Positions 45,816 to 56,300 of a stretch of 64,000 nt of DNA are shown in pieces (the stretch's first letter is position 1; every line of letters begins with the position of its first letter). This stretch comes from Microbacterium kunmingense (lineage in GTDB: Bacteria > Actinomycetota > Actinomycetes > Actinomycetales > Microbacteriaceae). The notes below the pieces were generated by a model, which was given only the letters and a program-made list of their open reading frames with translations, made no database searches and was not told the DNA's origin. The DNA is taken from contig NZ_JAKNUS010000011.1 of the NCBI RefSeq assembly GCF_023155745.1, positions 62,001 through 126,000 of the forward strand. The letters are read 5' to 3'. A program made the position numbers and the translations under genes.

Positions 45816-47180
45816 CTATCGGGCCGACACGAGCACCTCGGGGGCCACCTCGCCGTCGCCGACCGGACGGCGGGCGATCATCGCGCCGGCCGCCAGGGAT
45901 GCGATGAGCGTCACCGCCGACATCGACGCGAGGATGACGCCGGGGTGCCACCAGGCGAAGCCCGTGGCCTGGCCGAGCGAGAGCGTCAGGTAGGGCACGA
46001 ACCCGCTGATCGTCGCGGCGAGGGCATAGGCGAACGACAGGGCGGAGTAGCGGAACCGATCCGGGAACAGATCGTTCATGAGTCCGCCCAGGGCCGCCCA
46101 CGACATGGTGGGAAGGATGCCGCCGACGATCATGGTCGCCACGAGGATCGGGAACGTCGAGAACTGCAGGAGGTAGTACAGGGGGAAGGTGATCAGAAGC
46201 GTGCCGAGCGCTCCGGCGACGACGACGCGGCTGGAACCGACGCGGGTGGCCCACACGCCGAAGAGCGGGATCGTGACCAGCTGCAGCAGCCCCCCGACGG
46301 TCGTGGCCACGAGGAGGTCCTGATAGCTGAACCCCAGCTCGGACGTGCCGTAGTTGATCGTGTAGGTGTTCATCAGCGAGTACGACCCGATCCCCAGGAG
46401 GGCGGCGCCGATGGCGATCGCCAGAGCCCCCGGCCGCTGGCGGAGCATCGACAGCACCGGAGTCCGGTCACGCCGCCCCTCGGCCACGAGGCCCTCGAAG
46501 ACCGGCGTCTCGCTGATCGACCAACGCAGGTACAGCGACACCAGCAAGAGCGGCAGGGCGAGAAGGAAGGGGATCCGCCAGCCCCACGCCGCCAGCTCAT
46601 CCGCGGGGAGGACGAAGGTCAGCACGATGAACACCGCGGCGGACAGGATGGAACCCACGGGCGAGCCCAGCTGCGGGATCGCGGCGTAGAAGGCGCGCTT
46701 GAGGGGCGAGGAGTGCTCGGTGGCGATGAGGATCGATCCGCCCCACTCGCCCCCCAGGGACAGCCCCTGCGCGATGCGCAGCGCGACGAGCAGCACGGCG
46801 CCGATCCAGCCGGCCTGAGCGTAGGTGGGGAGAAGACCGATGAGGCCGGTCGCCACACCCATGATGCCGACCGTCCACAGCAGTGTCGTGCGCCGCCCGA
46901 GACGATCGCCGAGATACCCAAAGATCAGCGCGCCGACCGGGCGGACGACGAAGGCCACCGCGATGGTGAGGAACGACAGCGCCGTGCCGCCGACCGCGCC
47001 GAGCGGCTCGAAGAAGAGCGGACCGACGAAGAACGCCGAGAAGTACGCGAAGAGGTAGAAGTCGAACGACTCCAGCGACGTGCCGACCATCGACGCCCAC
47101 GCGACGCGGCGGGTGGGGGAGCGGTCGGGGGCGGATGCGAGCGCTGAGGTGGGAGAGGACACGGGGGATGATTCTGGCAC
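45816..47180 (-). CDS. MFS transporter, metabolite:H+ symporter (MHS) type
   Basis: 454 aa with about 12 membrane helices. The MHS signatures are TSLESFDFYLFAYFSAFFVGPLFF in helix 1, VRPVGALIFGYLGDRLGRRTTLL, and LRIAQGLSLGGEWGGS in helices 4-5. Relatives (ProP, KgtP, ShiA) import organic acids or osmolytes; the substrate here is open. The frame continues upstream to 47258, but the GTG at 47180 (GAGG upstream) gives a normal N-terminus; GTG 47162 is an alternative. It is divergent from the T-box/ileS unit. Confidence 0.85.
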   Translation of the reverse strand: MPESSPVSSPTSALASAPDRSPTRRVAWASMVGTSLESFDFYLFAYFSAFFVGPLFFEPLGAVGGTALSFLTIAVAFVVRPVGALIFGYLGDRLGRRTTLLWTVGIMGVATGLIGLLPTYAQAGWIGAVLLVALRIAQGLSLGGEWGGSILIATEHSSPLKRAFYAAIPQLGSPVGSILSAAVFIVLTFVLPADELAAWGWRIPFLLALPLLLVSLYLRWSISETPVFEGLVAEGRRDRTPVLSMLRQRPGALAIAIGAALLGIGSYSLMNTYTINYGTSELGFSYQDLLVATTVGGLLQLVTIPLFGVWATRVGSSRVVVAGALGTLLITFPLYYLLQFSTFPILVATMIVGGILPTMSWAALGGLMNDLFPDRFRYSALSFAYALAATISGFVPYLTLSLGQATGFAWWHPGVILASMSAVTLIASLAAGAMIARRPVGDGEVAPEVLVSAR

Positions 47181-47242
47181 GAGTCCAGAAACCTCACCGA
47201 CCCTTCCGGCATTCCCGCAACCCCTGAGTGGAACGGCAGCGA

Positions 47243-47442
47243 TATGATCGACGCACACGCATCGATCCGGCCATCACCGGGGAGCACTCGGAAGAACATC
47301 CCCCACGGGGACAAGTAGAACCGAGCGGGGCAGGCCCGTCACAGCCGCTGTGAGAGGGGCGGGGAGACCCGCAAGCAGGGTGGTACCGCGGCTCGCGAGG
47401 AGTCGTCCCGGCGTCCGGCACGACCGACGACTGCGAGACGAC
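47243..47442 (+). promoter_or_regulatory. Ile T-box leader (translational type) of ileS, with promoter
   Basis: -10 TATGAT (47243-47248) precedes a leader that closely follows the short actinobacterial ileS T-box. A minimal stem I presents the specifier ATC (47273-47275, Ile) in GGCCATCACCGGGGAG. Next come GGAAGAAC and GTAGAACCGAGCGGG, then the T-box bulge AGGGTGGTACCGCGG (47377-47391), which pairs with the NCCA end of uncharged tRNA-Ile. There is no terminator and T-tract. Instead GTCGTC (47402-47407) can pair with GACGAC directly before the ATG (47437-47442) or with an earlier copy (47426-47431), which fits control of translation start. Confidence 0.93.
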
Positions 47443-50400
47443 ATGACCTACCCCAAGCCCACTTCCTCCGGCGCCTCCTTCGGCCCCGCGGCGGTCGTTC
47501 CGAGCCCGCGGTTCCCCGACATCGAGAACGAGGTGCTGGCGTTCTGGGGCGAGGACGACACCTTCCGCGCCTCCGTCGCGCACCGCGACGGAGCGGAGGA
47601 GTGGGTGTTCTACGACGGCCCGCCGTTCGCGAACGGGCTGCCCCACTACGGCCACCTCCTCACCGGGTACGCCAAAGACCTCTTCCCGCGCTTCCAGACC
47701 ATGCGGGGCAAGAAGGTCGACCGCGTCTTCGGCTGGGACACCCACGGACTCCCGGCCGAACTCGAGGCGATGAAGCAGCTCGGCATCACCGAGAAGACCG
47801 ACATCGAGGCGATGGGCATCGATGTCTTCAACGACCGCGCCCGGGAATCGGTCCTCGCCTACACCCGGGAGTGGCAGGACTACGTCACCCGTCAGGCGCG
47901 GTGGGTGGATTTCGAGCGCGGGTACAAGACCCTCGACACGACCTACATGGAGTCGGTGCTGTGGGCCTTCCACACGCTGTACGACAAAGGGCTGGCGTAC
48001 GAGGGGTACCGGGTGCTTCCGTACTGCTGGCGCGACGAGACCCCGCTGTCCAGCCACGAGCTGCGGATGGACGACGACGTCTACCAGATGCGACAGGACC
48101 CGTCGGTCACGGTGACCTTCCCGCTGGTCGGCGCGAAGGCCGAAGCGCTCGGGCTGACCGCCGTCCGAGCCCTGGCCTGGACCACGACGCCCTGGACACT
48201 GCCGACGAACCTCGCCCTGGCCGTGGGGCCCGACATCCGTTACGTGGTCCTGCCGGCGGGTCCGCGCGGCGCCGCGGATGTTCACACCTCTCCCGACGGG
48301 ACGCCGGACGACGCGGTCGAATCGAGCGCTCACCGGTACCTCCTCGCGGAGGATCTGCTGGCCGGCTACGCCAAGGATCTCGGGTACGAGACGGCTGACG
48401 AGGCCCGCGCGGCGGTCGATGCCGCCGTCATGGGGACAGAGCTCGAGGGCGTCGCGTACGACCGGCTGTTCGACTACTACGCCGACGCCGAGACCTGGGG
48501 AACGCACAACGCCTGGCAGATCCTCGTCGACGACTACGTCACCACCAGTGACGGCACCGGCATCGTCCACCAGGCTCCCGCCTACGGTGAGGACGACCAG
48601 CGGGTGGCCGAGGCCGTCGGCATCCCGACGATCCTGTCGCTGGACGACGGCGGCCGTTTCCTGCCGCAGGTGACCGATGTCGCGGGGCAGCTGTGGATGG
48701 ATGCCAACCGTCCGCTCATCCGCCTGCTGCGCGACGCCGGACGCCTTCTGCGTGAAGCCAGCTACGAGCACTCCTACCCGCACTGCTGGCGGTGCCGGAA
48801 CCCGCTGATCTACAAGGCCGTGTCGAGCTGGTTCGTCCGGGTGACCGACATCAAGGAGCAGCTCCTCGCCGGGAACGAGCAGATCACGTGGGTACCCGAC
48901 AACGTCAAGCACGGGCAGTTCGGCAAGTGGCTGGAGGGGGCGCGCGACTGGTCGATCAGCCGCAACCGGTTCTGGGGCTCGCCGATCCCGGTGTGGAAGA
49001 GCGATGACCCCGACCACCCCCGCGTGGACGTGTACGGGTCGCTCGCCGACCTCGAACGCGACTTCGGTCGCCTGCCGCGCAACCCCGCCGGCGAGGTGGA
49101 TCTCCACCGCCCCTACATCGATGAGCTGACCCGGCCGAATCCGGATGACCCGACCGGGCGCAGCACGATGCGCCGGATCGAGGACGTGCTCGATGTCTGG
49201 TTCGACTCCGGGTCGATGCCGTTCGCCCAGGTGCACTACCCCTTCGAGAATCACGAATGGTTCGATGCGCACGCCCCGGCCGACTTCATCGTCGAGTACA
49301 TCGGTCAGACCCGTGGGTGGTTCTACGTCATGCACGTCCTGTCCACGGCTCTGTTCGACCGACCGGCGTTCAAAGCCGTCTCGGCGCACGGCATCGTGCT
49401 CGGCAACGACGGTCAGAAGATGTCGAAGTCGCTGCGCAACTACCCCGACGTCCGTGAGGTCTTCGACCGGGACGGGTCCGACGCGATGCGCTGGTTCCTC
49501 ATGGCGAGCCCGGTGCTGCGCGGCGGGAACCTCGTCGTCACCGAGGAGGGGATCCGGGCGGGTGTCCGGGAGTTCCTGCTTCCGCTGTGGAACGCTTGGT
49601 ACTTCTTCGCCACGTACGCCAATGCCTCCGGCGGTTACGAGGCGTCCTGGCGCACCGACTCGCAGGACGTGCTCGACCGCTACATCCTCGCGCGCACCGG
49701 AGACCTCGTCCGCGGGGTGACCGAGGATCTCGAGGGCTTGGATTCGACCTCCGCGGCGGCGAAGCTCCGCGAGTTCGCCGAGGTGCTGACCAACTGGTAC
49801 ATCCGCCGCTCGCGCGACAGGTTCTGGGCGGGCGTCTCGGCGGACGACCCCCGGACGACCGAGGCCTTCGACACCCTGTACACGGTGCTCGAGACCCTGA
49901 CCCGGGTTGCGGCCCCCCTCATCCCACTCGTGTCCGAACGGGTGTGGCAGGGCCTGACCGGGGGGAGGAGCGTGCACCTCCAGGACTGGCCGGACGCCGC
50001 CGCCTACCCGGCCGCAGACGACATCCGAGATGCCATGGACGCCGTCCGGGAGGTGTCCTCCGTCGCAAACGCCCTTCGCAAGAAGCACGGGCTGCGCGTG
50101 CGCCTGCCCCTGCCGAGCCTCACCGTCGTCACGCGCGACGCCGCGGGCCTCGCGCGTTTCGAGGGCATCGTGCGCGACGAGCTGAACGTGAAGTCGGTCA
50201 CCACGGCCGAGCTCGACGACGCCGTCGCCGAGCGTTACGGCATCAGCAAGCGGCTCACGGTGAACGCCCGGGCCGCCGGACCGCGGCTCGGGAAGCAGGT
50301 GCAGCACGTGATCGCCGGTGCGAAGGCCGGCGTGTGGGAGGAACAGGACGGCGTCGTCGTGGTCGACGGAATCGCTCTGGAGCCGGGAGAGTACGACCTG

Positions 50401-50805
50401 GCCCTCGAGGCCGGGGGTGCGGCCGAAGGCACGGCGCTCGCGCTGCTGTCGGGAGGGGGCTTCGTGCTGCTGGACACCACGACCACACCCGAACTGGAGG
50501 CCGAGGGGCTGGCGCGCGACATCATCCGCGCGGTGCAGGACACCCGCAAGGCCGCCGGGTTCGAGGTGAGCGACCGGATCGAGCTGTGGTTGAGCTTCGA
50601 CGAGGCCGACGACCGCGTCGCCGTCGAGTCGGCTTTCGACACGGCGGGGGTGGCGACGGAGACCCTCGCGGTCGCGCACGGTCTGTACGGACCACGCGGC
50701 TCGAGGCCCTCGGATTCCGAGCCCGAGCACACCGCGCGATTCGACGCGGGCACCTTCGCCAACCGCGGCGCCTTCGAAGTCGCCGTGTCACGACGGGAGG
50801 CATGA
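47443..50805 (+). CDS. ileS: Isoleucyl-tRNA synthetase (long, eukaryote-like type)
   Basis: 1120 aa class-I synthetase. The HIGH equivalent is HYGH in [12 protein letters not shown] (about residue 67), KMSKS is [12 protein letters not shown] (about 658), and the CP1 editing domain and anticodon domain lie between and after. The length and HYGH place it in the IleS2-like group, often less sensitive to mupirocin (known for the class, not tested here). The frame is open back into the leader, but the T-box occupies that stretch and the ATG at 47443 is the controlled start. The stop overlaps folC. Confidence 0.96.
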   Translation: MTYPKPTSSGASFGPAAVVPSPRFPDIENEVLAFWGEDDTFRASVAHRDGAEEWVFYDGPPFANGLPHYGHLLTGYAKDLFPRFQTMRGKKVDRVFGWDTHGLPAELEAMKQLGITEKTDIEAMGIDVFNDRARESVLAYTREWQDYVTRQARWVDFERGYKTLDTTYMESVLWAFHTLYDKGLAYEGYRVLPYCWRDETPLSSHELRMDDDVYQMRQDPSVTVTFPLVGAKAEALGLTAVRALAWTTTPWTLPTNLALAVGPDIRYVVLPAGPRGAADVHTSPDGTPDDAVESSAHRYLLAEDLLAGYAKDLGYETADEARAAVDAAVMGTELEGVAYDRLFDYYADAETWGTHNAWQILVDDYVTTSDGTGIVHQAPAYGEDDQRVAEAVGIPTILSLDDGGRFLPQVTDVAGQLWMDANRPLIRLLRDAGRLLREASYEHSYPHCWRCRNPLIYKAVSSWFVRVTDIKEQLLAGNEQITWVPDNVKHGQFGKWLEGARDWSISRNRFWGSPIPVWKSDDPDHPRVDVYGSLADLERDFGRLPRNPAGEVDLHRPYIDELTRPNPDDPTGRSTMRRIEDVLDVWFDSGSMPFAQVHYPFENHEWFDAHAPADFIVEYIGQTRGWFYVMHVLSTALFDRPAFKAVSAHGIVLGNDGQKMSKSLRNYPDVREVFDRDGSDAMRWFLMASPVLRGGNLVVTEEGIRAGVREFLLPLWNAWYFFATYANASGGYEASWRTDSQDVLDRYILARTGDLVRGVTEDLEGLDSTSAAAKLREFAEVLTNWYIRRSRDRFWAGVSADDPRTTEAFDTLYTVLETLTRVAAPLIPLVSERVWQGLTGGRSVHLQDWPDAAAYPAADDIRDAMDAVREVSSVANALRKKHGLRVRLPLPSLTVVTRDAAGLARFEGIVRDELNVKSVTTAELDDAVAERYGISKRLTVNARAAGPRLGKQVQHVIAGAKAGVWEEQDGVVVVDGIALEPGEYDLALEAGGAAEGTALALLSGGGFVLLDTTTTPELEAEGLARDIIRAVQDTRKAAGFEVSDRIELWLSFDEADDRVAVESAFDTAGVATETLAVAHGLYGPRGSRPSDSEPEHTARFDAGTFANRGAFEVAVSRREA

Positions 50806-52157
50806 TGGGTCATCGCGAACGCGCCGACCGCGTGTACGCCGCTCTGCTCACCCGGCAGGGGGAGCGGTGGGTCCAGCCCCGTGTGGAGCGCACTCGACGG
50901 GTGCTGGAACTGCTCGACGATCCGCAGCGCACCTATCGCGTGATCCACGTGACCGGCACCAACGGCAAGACCTCGACCAGCCGCATCATCGAGAGCCTGG
51001 TGCGTGCGCACGGCCTGCGCACAGGCCTGTTCACGAGCCCGCACCTGACGCGGTTCACCGAACGGATCATGATCGACGGTGAACCGATCGACGATGCCGC
51101 CGTGGCCGACGCGTGGGACGAGATCTCACCGATCGTCGACCTCGTCGACGCGGAGCTCGCCGCAGCTGATGACGCCGCGCTCACCTTCTTCGAGTTGCTG
51201 ACGGTGCTCGCGTTCGTCGCCTTCGCCGACGCTCCGATCGATGTCCTGGTGCTCGAGGTCGGGATGGGCGGATCGTGGGATGCCACGAACACCGCCGACG
51301 GCGACGTCGCCGTGTTCGCCCCGATCGATCTCGATCACGCCGACCGGCTGGGAGAGACCATCACCGAGATCGCGACCGTGAAATCCGGAATCATCAAGCC
51401 CGGCGCGGCTGCGGTGTCGGCACGACAGCACCCGTCCGCGGCAGCCGCCCTGCGGGAGGCCGCCGCGCGACAGAGCGCGACGCTCGCGGTCGAGCAGGAG
51501 GATTTCGCCCTCGAGGACGCCCGGCTCGCCGTCGGCGGGCAGGTCGTGACCATCCGGGGCCTCCACGCGCGGTACACCGACGTGTACCTGCCGCTGTACG
51601 GCGGGCATCAGGCTGAGAACGCCACCCTGGCCGTCGCCGCCGTCGAGTCACTCCTCGCGCCGGGTGACCGCGGTCTCGATCCCGACATCGTCGCCGAGGG
51701 ACTGGGCACCGCGACCTCCCCGGGTCGCGTGCAGGTGGTCGGCGCCGATCCCACCGTCGTCGTCGACGCGGCGCACAACCCGCACGGCGCGCGCGCCTTG
51801 ACGGCCGCTCTGGCCGCATCCTTCGATTTCGACGAATGGGGACTGGTTCTGGGCGTCCTCGACGACAAGGATGCCGCGGGCATCCTCCAGGCCCTGTCCT
51901 CCGTCGAGGGGCCGGTCTTCGCGACCGTGCCCGATTCCGACCGTGCCCGCGACGCCGACGCCCTGGCCGACCTCGTCGAGTCGTCCGGTCGACGAGTGAC
52001 CGTCCACCGCGACCTGCAGGACGCCGCAGACGCCGCGAGGGAGTGGGCGGCGGCATCCCCGCGCCGAGCGGTCGTCATCACGGGTTCCGTCGTGCTCGCG
52101 GGGGAGGCCATCGCCCTCGCCGAGGATGAGGGGTGGCGCGGGGGGTGGCGGTCGTGA
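50802..52157 (+). CDS. folC: Folylpolyglutamate synthase / dihydrofolate synthase
   Basis: 451 aa Mur-ligase-like enzyme. The ATP loop is [14 protein letters not shown] (about residue 50), followed by [27 protein letters not shown] and [16 protein letters not shown], and [14 protein letters not shown] opens the C-terminal domain. It adds glutamate to dihydropteroate and to folates. The ATG at 50802 overlaps the ileS stop (ATGATG gives two possible starts). The stop overlaps the DUF4233 gene. Being in the ileS transcript, it may respond to isoleucine supply. Confidence 0.95.
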   Translation: MMGHRERADRVYAALLTRQGERWVQPRVERTRRVLELLDDPQRTYRVIHVTGTNGKTSTSRIIESLVRAHGLRTGLFTSPHLTRFTERIMIDGEPIDDAAVADAWDEISPIVDLVDAELAAADDAALTFFELLTVLAFVAFADAPIDVLVLEVGMGGSWDATNTADGDVAVFAPIDLDHADRLGETITEIATVKSGIIKPGAAAVSARQHPSAAAALREAAARQSATLAVEQEDFALEDARLAVGGQVVTIRGLHARYTDVYLPLYGGHQAENATLAVAAVESLLAPGDRGLDPDIVAEGLGTATSPGRVQVVGADPTVVVDAAHNPHGARALTAALAASFDFDEWGLVLGVLDDKDAAGILQALSSVEGPVFATVPDSDRARDADALADLVESSGRRVTVHRDLQDAADAAREWAAASPRRAVVITGSVVLAGEAIALAEDEGWRGGWRS

Positions 52158-52570
52158 CGGCGACGGCGTCGGAGCGACCACGCCGCCCTCGTCGTCAACG
52201 GGGGGCGGAGGAGTCGCTCGGCTCGATCGTCCTCGGATTCGAGTCGCTCATCGCCTTTCTCGGGGGCCTGTTGATCTATGGGCTGCGCGCCCTCCCCGAA
52301 CCCATTCCGGCCTGGTGGGGCATCGTGGCGGGAACCGTCGTCGCCCTCCTGATGATCGTCACCGCAGGGCTCCTCCGCCACCGCTGGGCCGTGGTCGTCG
52401 GGTGGATGCTGCAGATCGTCGTCGCGCTCGGTGCGATCCTCGTGCCGGCGCTGCTGTTCGTCGCGCTCATTTTCGGCGGGATGTGGGGGTATGCCACCAT
52501 CAAGGGGGCCTCCCTCGATGCGCGCAACGCGCGGCGGGCGGCGGAAGAACGGGAACGGAACGGAGACTGA
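52154..52570 (+). CDS. DUF4233 membrane protein
   Basis: 138 aa. After a basic N-terminus (about 20 residues, Arg-rich) come three to four hydrophobic segments (LIAFLGGLLIYGL, WWGIVAGTVVALLMIVTAGLL, WMLQIVVALGAILVPALLFVALIFGGMW). It fits DUF4233, the small membrane protein between folC and ndk in many actinobacteria. Function unknown. I chose the GTG at 52154, which overlaps the folC stop; an ATG at 52133 is in frame. Confidence 0.85.
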   Translation: MTATASERPRRPRRQRGAEESLGSIVLGFESLIAFLGGLLIYGLRALPEPIPAWWGIVAGTVVALLMIVTAGLLRHRWAVVVGWMLQIVVALGAILVPALLFVALIFGGMWGYATIKGASLDARNARRAAEERERNGD

Positions 52571-52575
52571 CCGAC

Positions 52576-52989
52576 ATGGCCATGCAAGAGACCCTCGTCC
52601 TGGTGAAACCCGACGGGGTCGCCCGGGGACTGACGGGAGCGATCCTCGCCCGCATCGAGGCCAAGGGCTACGCCCTGGTCGACATCCGCCTGGTCGAGCC
52701 CGACCGCGAGCGTCTCGAGGCGCACTACGCCGAGCACGAAGGCAAGCCGTTCTACGAACCGCTCCTGGAATTCATGATGTCGGGACCATCGGTGGCCATC
52801 CGCGTCGCCGGCAACCGCGTCATCGAGGGATTCCGCTCCCTCGCCGGCGCCACCGACCCGACGGCGGCGGCACCCGGCACCATCCGGGGCGACTTCGGTC
52901 GGGACTGGGGCCTGAAGGTGCAGCAGAACCTCGTGCACGGCTCCGACAGCCCCGAGTCGGCGTCGCGGGAGCTGTCGATCTGGTTCTGA
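52576..52989 (+). CDS. ndk: Nucleoside diphosphate kinase
   Basis: 137 aa, normal length. It transfers the gamma-phosphate between NTPs and NDPs through a phosphohistidine. The active histidine is H121 in NLVHGSDSPESA; the N-terminal motif is ETLVLVKPDGVARG. It lies 5 bp after the DUF4233 gene, closing the ileS-folC-DUF4233-ndk operon. Its TGA abuts the TCA (stop) of the convergent VKOR gene, forming TGATCA. Confidence 0.97.
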   Translation: MAMQETLVLVKPDGVARGLTGAILARIEAKGYALVDIRLVEPDRERLEAHYAEHEGKPFYEPLLEFMMSGPSVAIRVAGNRVIEGFRSLAGATDPTAAAPGTIRGDFGRDWGLKVQQNLVHGSDSPESASRELSIWF

Positions 52990-53592
52990 TCAGAAGAGCG
53001 AACCCAGGACGTCGAGCCGTGCCTGGGCGAGGATCGCCACGACCGCGTAGCTGAGCACCGCCAGAAGAGGTATCCACCCCGTCAACCGATCCGCCGCGCG
53101 GCGGATCGCCCGCGGAGCCGGAAGGATCCCGGTCCGAAGGACGTGGAGGGTCACGGCGTAGAACGACGGGATCGCCACGACCCACGTCACCATGCACCAG
53201 GGGCACAGCGTCCCCAGGACGAAGATGCTCTGCGCGATCAGCCAGACGACGAAGACGAACGCCAGCGTCACCCCGAGCTCGAATATCAGCCAGAACCATC
53301 GGGCGAATCGCGCGCCGGCGAGGATGGCGGCGCCCACGACGATCGGAGCGACCCACCCGGTCAGACCGAGGATCGGATTGGGGAAGCCGAACACCGCACC
53401 CTGGGCCGATTCGAGGTTCTTGCCGCACTGCACCAGGGGGCTGAAGTCGCACGACGCACTCGATCCCGGGTTCTCCAGCAGATGGAATCGCTCCATCGTG
53501 AGCGAGAACGCCGCCCACCATCCGACCACGCCGGCGAGGATGAGCCAGATCGCCAGGGCTCGGGGTGGGGTGCGTGAGGTGGGTGCGGGCAC
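52990..53592 (-). CDS. Vitamin K epoxide reductase (VKOR) family membrane protein
   Basis: 200 aa with four to five helices. The redox cysteines are all present: C48 and C56 in the extracytoplasmic loop (SASCDFS, VQCGKN) and the active-site pair C130-P-W-C133 in the membrane. In actinobacteria VKOR replaces DsbB and reoxidises a DsbA-like partner for disulfide formation in exported proteins. It is not fused to a thioredoxin domain, and no DsbA gene is in view. GTG start. Confidence 0.93.
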   Translation of the reverse strand: MPAPTSRTPPRALAIWLILAGVVGWWAAFSLTMERFHLLENPGSSASCDFSPLVQCGKNLESAQGAVFGFPNPILGLTGWVAPIVVGAAILAGARFARWFWLIFELGVTLAFVFVVWLIAQSIFVLGTLCPWCMVTWVVAIPSFYAVTLHVLRTGILPAPRAIRRAADRLTGWIPLLAVLSYAVVAILAQARLDVLGSLF

Positions 53593-53691
53593 GGCACGAT
53601 TCTGTCACCGGCATCCTGGGTGCCCGCCGCAGGCGCCGCGGGCATCGCGGCGGATCGACGGCGCGCGCACCGGTGCCCGGCCGGCGCCGTG

Positions 53692-53882
53692 TGCGATAAT
53701 GGCGGGTGATGCGTGGCGGCCGCGCCGCCTCACCGCATCACGAAGACTTCGGGCGATGACCGCCCTCGCAGCCCGAGCCGCGGGCCGGCTGCAGACCGTA
53801 GTGAGTTCGCGGCACCGCAGGTGCGGCGCCGCCAGAGATTTCGCCGGACGACGCGCGGTGTCGCCCCGCAAGGAGTACGCCA
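53692..53882 (+). promoter_or_regulatory. rne promoter and 5' leader with branched hairpin
   Basis: An extended -10 (TGC then GATAAT, 53692-53700) lies about 180 bp before the coding start. Immediately downstream, GTGATGCG (53706-53713) pairs with CGCATCAC (53734-53741), enclosing GGCGGC/GCCGCC (53715-53720 with 53724-53729). The remainder of the leader looks unstructured up to the AAGGAG ribosome site. Confidence 0.5.
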
Positions 53883-56300
53883 GTGATGGCCGATGAGAAC
53901 GAACAGCACGCCGATCCTTCCGCAGTGGGCTCAGAGGCCCCAGCCCCGGCTCCGGACGCAGCCGACGGTGAGACCGCGGCCCTGATCGAATCCATCGCGG
54001 TCTACGAGGAGGGGGCGCCCGCTCCCGATACCGAGGTCGCCGAGGCGGAGGTGGCCCGGACCGAGGATGCCGACACGCCGCGAGACGGCGGCTCCGCCGC
54101 CGAACCCACGCCGGAGGAGTCCGTCGACACGGAGTCCGCAGAGGCGGGAGATGCCGGCGACGCGCGTTCTGCAGACGAGGCGGTCGACTCCCCGGCGGGC
54201 TCGGACGTGCCGGAGGAGCCGCAGGGGCCGCCGACCGCGGTGAGCCTGGGGCTCCTGCCCGAGGTGTTCGTGTCCTCGGTGTCCACGACGCTGCACTTCT
54301 ACGCCCCCGACCTCCCGCCCCTTCCTGCCCTTCCTCCGCGCTCTCCCCGCGCCGAACAGAGCGCACCCGCCACGGCGACCTCCAAGCGCCGCCGGCGCCG
54401 CGGGGGATCCGACAGCCGTGACGACGACGGCGACCAGGGACGCGACCGCGACGAGCAGCCGAGGCAGCGCGCGGTCGAGCTGGTGACCGAGCCGCAGCGG
54501 ATCAAGGGCTCGACGCGTCTGGAGGCGAAGAAGCAGCGCCGCCGCGACGGTCGTGAGGCAGGGCGTCGTCGCGCAGTGGTGACCGAGGCCGAGTTCCTGG
54601 CGCGTCGCGAGGCCGTCGACCGGGTCATGATCGTCCGGTCCAAGGCCGGGCGCATCCAGATCGCCGTCCTCGAGGACAACGTGCTCGTCGAGCACTACGT
54701 CGCCCGCCACCAGGACGCCTCGCTCATCGGCAACGTGTACCTGGGTCGCGTGCAGAACGTCCTGCCCAGCATGGAGGCCGCCTTCGTCGACATCGGTCGT
54801 GGCCGCAACGCCGTACTGTACTCGGGCGAGGTGGATTGGGATGCGGTCGAGACCGGCAACCAGCCGCGTCGCATCGAACTGGCGTTGAAGTCCGGCGACA
54901 AGGTGCTCGTCCAGGTCACCAAGGACCCTGTCGGCCACAAGGGCGCACGCCTGACCAGTCAGATCTCGCTCCCCGGACGCTATCTGGTCTACGTCCCGGG
55001 CGGCGCGATGAACGGGATCTCGCGCAAGCTCCCCGACACCGAGCGGGCTCGCCTGAAGCGCATCCTCAAGGAGGTGCTCCCCGAGTCATCCGGTGTCATC
55101 GTGCGCACGGCCGCAGAGGGCGCCACGGAGGATCAGCTCACGCACGACGTGCAGCGTCTGACCACGCAGTGGGAGCACATCAGCCGGCAGGTCGAGTCCA
55201 TGCCGGCGCCCGCGCTGCTGCACGCCGAGCCGGACCTCCTGGTGAAGATCGTCCGCGACGTCTTCAACGAGGACTTCTCGAAGATGCTCATCCAGGGCGA
55301 CGACGCCTTCCAGACGATCACGTCCTACCTCCAGAGCGTCGCTCCCGATCTGCTCGAGCGCGTCGCGCGCTACGAGGGCGACGCCGACCCGTTCGACGAG
55401 TTCCGCATCACCGAGCAGATCGAGAAGGCCCTCGATCGCAAGGTGTGGCTGCCCTCCGGCGGCTCGCTCGTGATCGACCGCACCGAGGCGATGACCGTCA
55501 TCGACGTCAACACCGGAAAGTTCGTCGGCTCGGGGGGCAACCTCGAGGAGACGGTCACGAAGAACAACCTCGAGGCGGCGGAGGAAATCGTCCGCCAGCT
55601 GCGACTGCGCGACATCGGCGGCATCATCGTCGTCGACTTCATCGACATGGTCCTGGAGTCCAACCGAGACCTGGTCCTGCGGCGCATGGTCGAATGTCTG
55701 AGCCGCGACCGCACCAAGCATCAGGTCGCGGAGGTGACCTCGCTCGGGCTCGTCCAGATGACCCGGAAGAAGCTCGGCCTCGGGCTGCTGGAGACCTTCA
55801 GCGAGCCGTGCGAGGTGTGCGCAGGTCGCGGCATCGTCGTCCACCACGATCCCGTCTCCAAGCATCGCGCCGCGGGCAGCGGCTCAGGGGGGCGACGGCC
55901 GCGCAACGGCTCCTCGTCCAACGGCGGGTCCCAGGGCACCCACGTCATCACCGAGGGCGTCAAGTCGGCTCTGGCGCAGATCGCGGCGTCGACCATCCAG
56001 CCCCACGCCGAGGATGAGCGTCCGCAGATCCCGCCCGCGGTGGTCGAGGCGGTCGCCGAGGCCATCGTCGAGGAGGGCGTCGACCGGGCCGCGGAGCGGG
56101 AGCGGCCGAAGAAGTCGCGGAAGAAGCGTTCCGAGGCGGCGAAGACCCCGAAATCGGAAGCCGAGCTGCTGCTGGATTCGGTCCTCGACGCCCTTCCCGA
56201 GCCCAAGGCACCCGGGCAGGGACGGGCGCGTCGGCGTGTCACGACCGCCGCGCTGACCGGGACGCCGGTCACTCACGCGCCGGTCGATCCTCCTCAGTGA
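53883..56300 (+). CDS. rne: Ribonuclease E/G
   Basis: 805 aa. The acidic, Ala/Glu-rich N-terminal extension (about residues 1-130) and an Arg-rich patch (about 165-240) precede the catalytic core. The S1 domain is at about 265-350 (GNVYLGRVQNVLPSMEAAFVDIG). The RNase-H-like fold has catalytic aspartates in TVIDVNTGKFVG (about 540) and VDFIDM (about 585). The Zn-link CEVCAGRG is near 643. The C-terminal tail is disordered and basic. It starts at GTG 53883 or ATG 53886; AGGAG spacing slightly favours the GTG. It is the main mRNA-decay and rRNA-processing endonuclease. Confidence 0.94.
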   Translation: MMADENEQHADPSAVGSEAPAPAPDAADGETAALIESIAVYEEGAPAPDTEVAEAEVARTEDADTPRDGGSAAEPTPEESVDTESAEAGDAGDARSADEAVDSPAGSDVPEEPQGPPTAVSLGLLPEVFVSSVSTTLHFYAPDLPPLPALPPRSPRAEQSAPATATSKRRRRRGGSDSRDDDGDQGRDRDEQPRQRAVELVTEPQRIKGSTRLEAKKQRRRDGREAGRRRAVVTEAEFLARREAVDRVMIVRSKAGRIQIAVLEDNVLVEHYVARHQDASLIGNVYLGRVQNVLPSMEAAFVDIGRGRNAVLYSGEVDWDAVETGNQPRRIELALKSGDKVLVQVTKDPVGHKGARLTSQISLPGRYLVYVPGGAMNGISRKLPDTERARLKRILKEVLPESSGVIVRTAAEGATEDQLTHDVQRLTTQWEHISRQVESMPAPALLHAEPDLLVKIVRDVFNEDFSKMLIQGDDAFQTITSYLQSVAPDLLERVARYEGDADPFDEFRITEQIEKALDRKVWLPSGGSLVIDRTEAMTVIDVNTGKFVGSGGNLEETVTKNNLEAAEEIVRQLRLRDIGGIIVVDFIDMVLESNRDLVLRRMVECLSRDRTKHQVAEVTSLGLVQMTRKKLGLGLLETFSEPCEVCAGRGIVVHHDPVSKHRAAGSGSGGRRPRNGSSSNGGSQGTHVITEGVKSALAQIAASTIQPHAEDERPQIPPAVVEAVAEAIVEEGVDRAAERERPKKSRKKRSEAAKTPKSEAELLLDSVLDALPEPKAPGQGRARRRVTTAALTGTPVTHAPVDPPQ

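Noticed and set aside
47194..50730. A minus-strand open frame of over 1100 codons opposite ileS
   Set aside because: It is an antisense shadow produced by GC-rich third codon positions. It has no recognisable domain, and ileS on the plus strand has all its motifs.
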